A DNA stretch of 36,944 bases from an uncultured Acetobacteraceae bacterium (GTDB lineage Bacteria; Pseudomonadota; Alphaproteobacteria; Acetobacterales; Acetobacteraceae). The DNA is taken from contig CAITUP010000122.1 in NCBI GenBank assembly GCA_903895595.1, forward strand, positions 1 to 36,944. The letters are read 5' to 3'. How positions within the stretch are numbered: position 1 is the first letter of the stretch; the number at the start of each line of letters is the position of its first letter. Of this stretch, positions 34,550 through 36,944 are shown piece after piece. Below the pieces are notes generated by a model. The model was not told where the DNA came from and made no database searches. It worked only from the letters and a program-made list of their open reading frames with translations. A program made the translations under genes and the position numbers.

Positions 34550-34573
34550 GCGCCCGTTTCGCGAAACGGGCGC
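34550..34573 (-). terminator. Terminator-like palindrome after the sigma-54 regulator gene
   Basis: A perfect 24-base palindrome with arms GCGCCCGTTT (34550-34559) and AAACGGGCGC (34564-34573) and loop CGCG. It starts 7 bases beyond the regulator's stop codon on the minus strand, the standard place for a terminator. The following minus-strand bases are not a clean U-tract, so termination may be partial. Confidence 0.55.
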
Positions 34574-34580
34574 AGCTCCT

Positions 34581-35990
34581 CTACTCGGCCTTCGCCCAGG
34601 CGTCCTTCTTCCGGTAAATCGTCGAAGGGCTGATCCCCAGCTTGCGAGCGGCTTCCTGCAAATTGCCGCCGCAGGTATCGATCGCGCGTTCGATATAGCG
34701 TCGCTCCATCACTGCCAGCGGCACGATATCGGTGTCCAGGTCGTCGGTCTGCGCCGGCGCTGCCATCGCCGGTACGGCCGGGCGCGGTACCGAACGACTT
34801 TCGCGTGGCGGTGTCGCCCCATCGTCCATCGGCGGCAGCATTTCCGGCGTGACGATCTTCCCGTCGTGCAGCACCACGACGTTGCGCACGATGTTCTGCA
34901 ACTGCCGCACATTGCCCGGCCATGAATAAGCCAGCAGGCGCGCCTCCACTTCCGGTGCGAACGCTGTAAAAGCTTTGCCATCGGTCTGGGCAAACTGCGT
35001 CAGGAAGCGCCGAGCGATCAGCACGATATCCTCGCCGCGATCGCGGAGCGGAGGCATACGGAGTGGCACGACATTCAATCGGTAGAACAAATCCTCCCGC
35101 AAGCGGCCTTCGCGCACCGCCTCCGCCGGGTCGCGGTTCGTCGCGGCCACGAACCGGATATCCGCGCGCCGCATCGCCGGGTCGCCGACGCGCTGATATG
35201 TGCCGGTCTGGATGAAGCGCAGCAGCTTGGTCTGCAGCCCGACATCCATCTCCCCCAGTTCGTCCAGGAACAGCGTGCCGCCGTCCGACCGGGCCGCCGC
35301 GCCCTCCTGATCGTTGGTAGCGCCGGTGAAGGCGCCGCGGACATGGCCGAAAATGGTGCTTTCCATCAGATCGCGGGGAATGGCACCGCAGTTCAGCACG
35401 ACCAGCGGCCGGGATTTGCGCGGGCTGAACCGGTGCAGCGCGTCCGCCGCCAATTCTTTGCCGGTGCCCGACTCGCCGGTGATGAACACGCTGGCGGTAC
35501 TTTGCGCTGCCGCTTCGATGGTGCGGTAGACGGCCTGCATCGGCAAAGACCGGCCGACGAAATCCGCGAATTCCGCACGCTCGACGGTTTTACGAAGCGT
35601 TTCCACCTCCCGCCGCAGGGCCACGGACCCCAGCGCGATTTCAACCGTCGTGGTCAGGCGGTTCGGTGCAAAAGGTTTGACCAGATAGTCGAAAGCCCCG
35701 ATTCGCACCGCGTGCACCGCGGTGGTCATGGACGCATTGGCGGTAACAACGATCACCGCCGGCGGTGCCGGCCGGGTACGCAGTTCCTCCAGGATCGTGA
35801 TGCCGTCGATATCCGGCAATTTCAGGTCAAGCAGCACGCAATCCACGGGTCGGGCGTTCAAGATTGCCCAGGCGGATTTTCCGTCGCCCGCGATCAGAAC
35901 GTTATGACCCAACGGCTCGAGATGCGCCTGAGCGGTCATCGCCAGAGTGGGACTGTCCTCGACGATCAGGATGGTGCGTTTCTCTGTCAT
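34581..35990 (-). CDS. Sigma-54-dependent response regulator (NtrC family, LuxO-like layout)
   Basis: A 469-residue NtrC-type activator. The receiver domain (1-120) has E11-D12, phospho-acceptor D55 in 'VLLDLKLPDIDG', T83 and K105. The AAA+ domain (about 142-372) has Walker A 'GESGTGKE' (172-179), the sigma-54 contact loop 'GAFTGA' (219-224), Walker B 'LFLDE' (D243, E244) and 'REDLFYRLNVVPLR'. A Fis-type helix-turn-helix closes the protein ('ERAIDTCGGNLQEAARKLGI' plus 'SPSTIYRKKDAW'). When phosphorylated it would hydrolyse ATP to open sigma-54 promoters. Its start overlaps the stop of the Hpt-protein gene as ATGA, a strong hint that they are phosphotransfer partners. Target genes are not identified. 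Confidence 0.95.
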   Translation of the reverse strand: MTEKRTILIVEDSPTLAMTAQAHLEPLGHNVLIAGDGKSAWAILNARPVDCVLLDLKLPDIDGITILEELRTRPAPPAVIVVTANASMTTAVHAVRIGAFDYLVKPFAPNRLTTTVEIALGSVALRREVETLRKTVERAEFADFVGRSLPMQAVYRTIEAAAQSTASVFITGESGTGKELAADALHRFSPRKSRPLVVLNCGAIPRDLMESTIFGHVRGAFTGATNDQEGAAARSDGGTLFLDELGEMDVGLQTKLLRFIQTGTYQRVGDPAMRRADIRFVAATNRDPAEAVREGRLREDLFYRLNVVPLRMPPLRDRGEDIVLIARRFLTQFAQTDGKAFTAFAPEVEARLLAYSWPGNVRQLQNIVRNVVVLHDGKIVTPEMLPPMDDGATPPRESRSVPRPAVPAMAAPAQTDDLDTDIVPLAVMERRYIERAIDTCGGNLQEAARKLGISPSTIYRKKDAWAKAE

Positions 35991-36709
35991 GTATGTCCGG
36001 ACGCCGCCGTAAGGAGCTGTTCCAGCGCGACGATACCCGCCTCCGTCGCACGCCGCAGCGTCTCGGTCAAAGGTGGAATCGCCGTTCCATCGCGCCGGGC
36101 GACTGCGGCTTCCAGCCGCATGGCGGCATCGCGGATGGCATGGGCACCGACATTGCCGGCAGCCCCTTTGATGCTATGGGCCTCGATCTCGATCGCCGTC
36201 AGATCGCCGCTTTCCTGAAGCGCGGCGATTCGGGCGACCCGGTCCCGCACTTCCCCGATAAAGACCCGCACGATGCGATGGTAGATGGGGTAATCGGTAC
36301 TGCCCCACAACGCCTCGATCGCGCCGATGTCGAGACTGCCGGTCACCGAATTCAGGCACCGTTCGACGCCCTCCCGCAATGACGTCGCATCGACCGGCAG
36401 GCGCAGCGACACCGTGGCACCGTCCAGGCCATGATTTTCGCTGGTCAGCGCCAGCACCGGGGGGCCCTCGGCACACGTGGCAACGATGAGCGCAGCGTCG
36501 GCTCCGGTCGCGCCGACCACGACCAGATCGAAGCGCGTTGTTTCGATTGCCTGCAGCGCGGTCCGGTCGCAACGCATCCCCGTTACGGCGAAGCCCCACC
36601 GGGTCAACAGCGTCCGTGCCAACAAGGCCAGCGCAATGCTGTTTTCGGCGACCAGCGCCGTCCGTCCGACGCCTATCGTATCGGCATTGTTGCTGACCTG
36701 GGTGGGCAA
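35987..36709 (-). CDS. Hpt phosphotransfer protein with pseudo-receiver domain
   Basis: A 240-residue two-domain protein. Residues about 15-120 fold like a receiver ('RTALVAENSIALALLARTLL', 'FDLVVVGATGADAA') but have G66 at the phospho-acceptor position and L104 in place of the conserved Lys, so the domain cannot be phosphorylated normally. Residues about 125-235 are an intact Hpt domain with H178 in 'IEAHSIKGAAGNVGA'. It would relay phosphate from the hybrid kinase receiver to the sigma-54 regulator encoded next, with which it overlaps by 4 bases. The start is TTG at 36709 with SD 'GGAG' 9 bases upstream; no nearby ATG would keep the receiver-like N-terminus. Confidence 0.88.
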   Translation of the reverse strand: MPTQVSNNADTIGVGRTALVAENSIALALLARTLLTRWGFAVTGMRCDRTALQAIETTRFDLVVVGATGADAALIVATCAEGPPVLALTSENHGLDGATVSLRLPVDATSLREGVERCLNSVTGSLDIGAIEALWGSTDYPIYHRIVRVFIGEVRDRVARIAALQESGDLTAIEIEAHSIKGAAGNVGAHAIRDAAMRLEAAVARRDGTAIPPLTETLRRATEAGIVALEQLLTAASGHT

Positions 36710-36727
36710 GCGGCGAATCTCCGTTGG

Positions 36728-36820
36728 TTAGTCCCCGCGGTCGGTGGCACTCCAGGTGCCATTATACCATTGAAGGGTCCAGCCCCACCAGCCGGCGGCC
36801 GAAGGGGCAGCAGTTCTCAT
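36728..36820 (-). CDS. Possible 30-residue tryptophan-rich peptide upstream of the Hpt gene
   Basis: An ATG-started ORF of 30 codons reads 'MRTAAPSAAGWWGWTLQWYN' then 'GTWSATDRGD', with five Trp. It ends 18 bases before the TTG of the Hpt gene, and the SD of that gene lies between. The frame remains open upstream of the ATG into the family A palindrome near the window edge, so this could instead be the tail of a longer or interrupted gene. SD support for the ATG is weak (GGAA about 12 bases upstream). Not recognised as a known family. Confidence 0.35.
   Translation of the reverse strand: MRTAAPSAAGWWGWTLQWYNGTWSATDRGD
36745..36761 (-). promoter_or_regulatory. Possible sigma-54 promoter upstream of the Hpt-regulator operon
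   Basis: The palindrome TGGCAC-tccag-GTGCCA reads on the minus strand as TGGCAC-N5-GTGC, keeping the GG-N10-GC spacing of sigma-54 promoters, with one mismatch to TTGC at -12. A start about 12 bases on would give a leader of roughly 26 bases before the TTG start at 36709. The operon encodes a sigma-54 activator, so autoregulation is plausible. It overlaps the small Trp-rich ORF, so both calls cannot be fully relied on. Confidence 0.35.
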
Positions 36821-36844
36821 TTTGCCATTTTGTTCCGCATACCC

Positions 36845-36944
36845 GTCATGGTCGGGCTTGACCCGACCAACTCAGGCCAATGGGGTACCGCCAAACAAAC
36901 CTCGCAATTTCAACGCGCCTCAAATCGCCAGAGTTGGTCGGGTC
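36845..36944. repeat. Family A palindromic repeat, cut by window end
   Basis: The left unit at 36845-36873 begins GTCATGGTCGGGCTTGACCC and continues CGACCAACTC. The last 14 bases of the window (GAGTTGGTCGGGTC) are its exact inverted complement, so a second inverted unit continues past the edge, as at 4186-4260. About 57 bases without a recognisable feature lie between the units. Confidence 0.7.

Overview
The window is GC-rich chromosomal DNA with the look of an alphaproteobacterium, most likely Rhodospirillales/Acetobacteraceae. This is inferred from a GapR (DUF2312) gene, strong GC bias at third codon positions, orphan branched-chain-type binding proteins, many acyl-CoA, CaiB and GST genes, and dispersed GTCATGGTCGGGCTTGACCC palindromes. 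No rRNA, tRNA, CRISPR array, transposase or phage gene was found.

Layout. 1-457: an orphan HepT-like (DUF86) protein with an altered active site. 536-9695: small-molecule catabolism, with an orphan binding protein, a minus-strand SDR-ACAD-ACAD operon, a GST-PrpD pair, and a CaiB-type CoA transferase followed by a second orphan binding protein. 9756-15115: a GMC oxidoreductase, an amidase, and a uronate dehydrogenase-like/GST/VOC operon. 15105-18061 (minus): BrnTA toxin-antitoxin genes directly behind a PAS/degenerate GGDEF/EAL protein, then gapR. 18062-19151: about 1.1 kb without a convincing gene but rich in palindromes. 19152-22931: an amide-hydrolysis block, with a small AtzG-like protein, an AtzE-like amidase and a formamidase on the minus strand and a third amidase diverging from them. 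23044-30398 (plus): a complete carbohydrate-type ABC importer (binding protein, two permeases, ATPase), a TauD-type dioxygenase and a Baeyer-Villiger-type flavin monooxygenase. 30456-36709: a two-component cluster, with a 1203-residue hybrid kinase, a remnant of a choice-of-anchor A surface protein, and a minus-strand pair encoding an Hpt protein and an NtrC-type sigma-54 activator.

How the parts work together. Most genes fit scavenging and breakdown of amides, carboxylic acids and ketones: capture by binding proteins, hydrolysis by amidase-signature enzymes, CoA activation and oxidation, and oxygen insertion by the dioxygenase and BVMO. No single substrate can be assigned from sequence. The regulatory end is the most interesting part. 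The kinase's own C-terminal Hpt domain has Arg in place of the phospho-accepting His, while the separate protein at 35987-36709 has an intact Hpt and a receiver-like domain lacking its Asp. Together with the sigma-54 activator these look like complementary pieces of one phosphorelay. Upstream of the Hpt gene lie a GG-N10-GC palindrome resembling a sigma-54 promoter and a tryptophan-rich 30-codon ORF.

Several palindrome families sit at gene ends. In two families arm substitutions are paired so that the hairpin is preserved.
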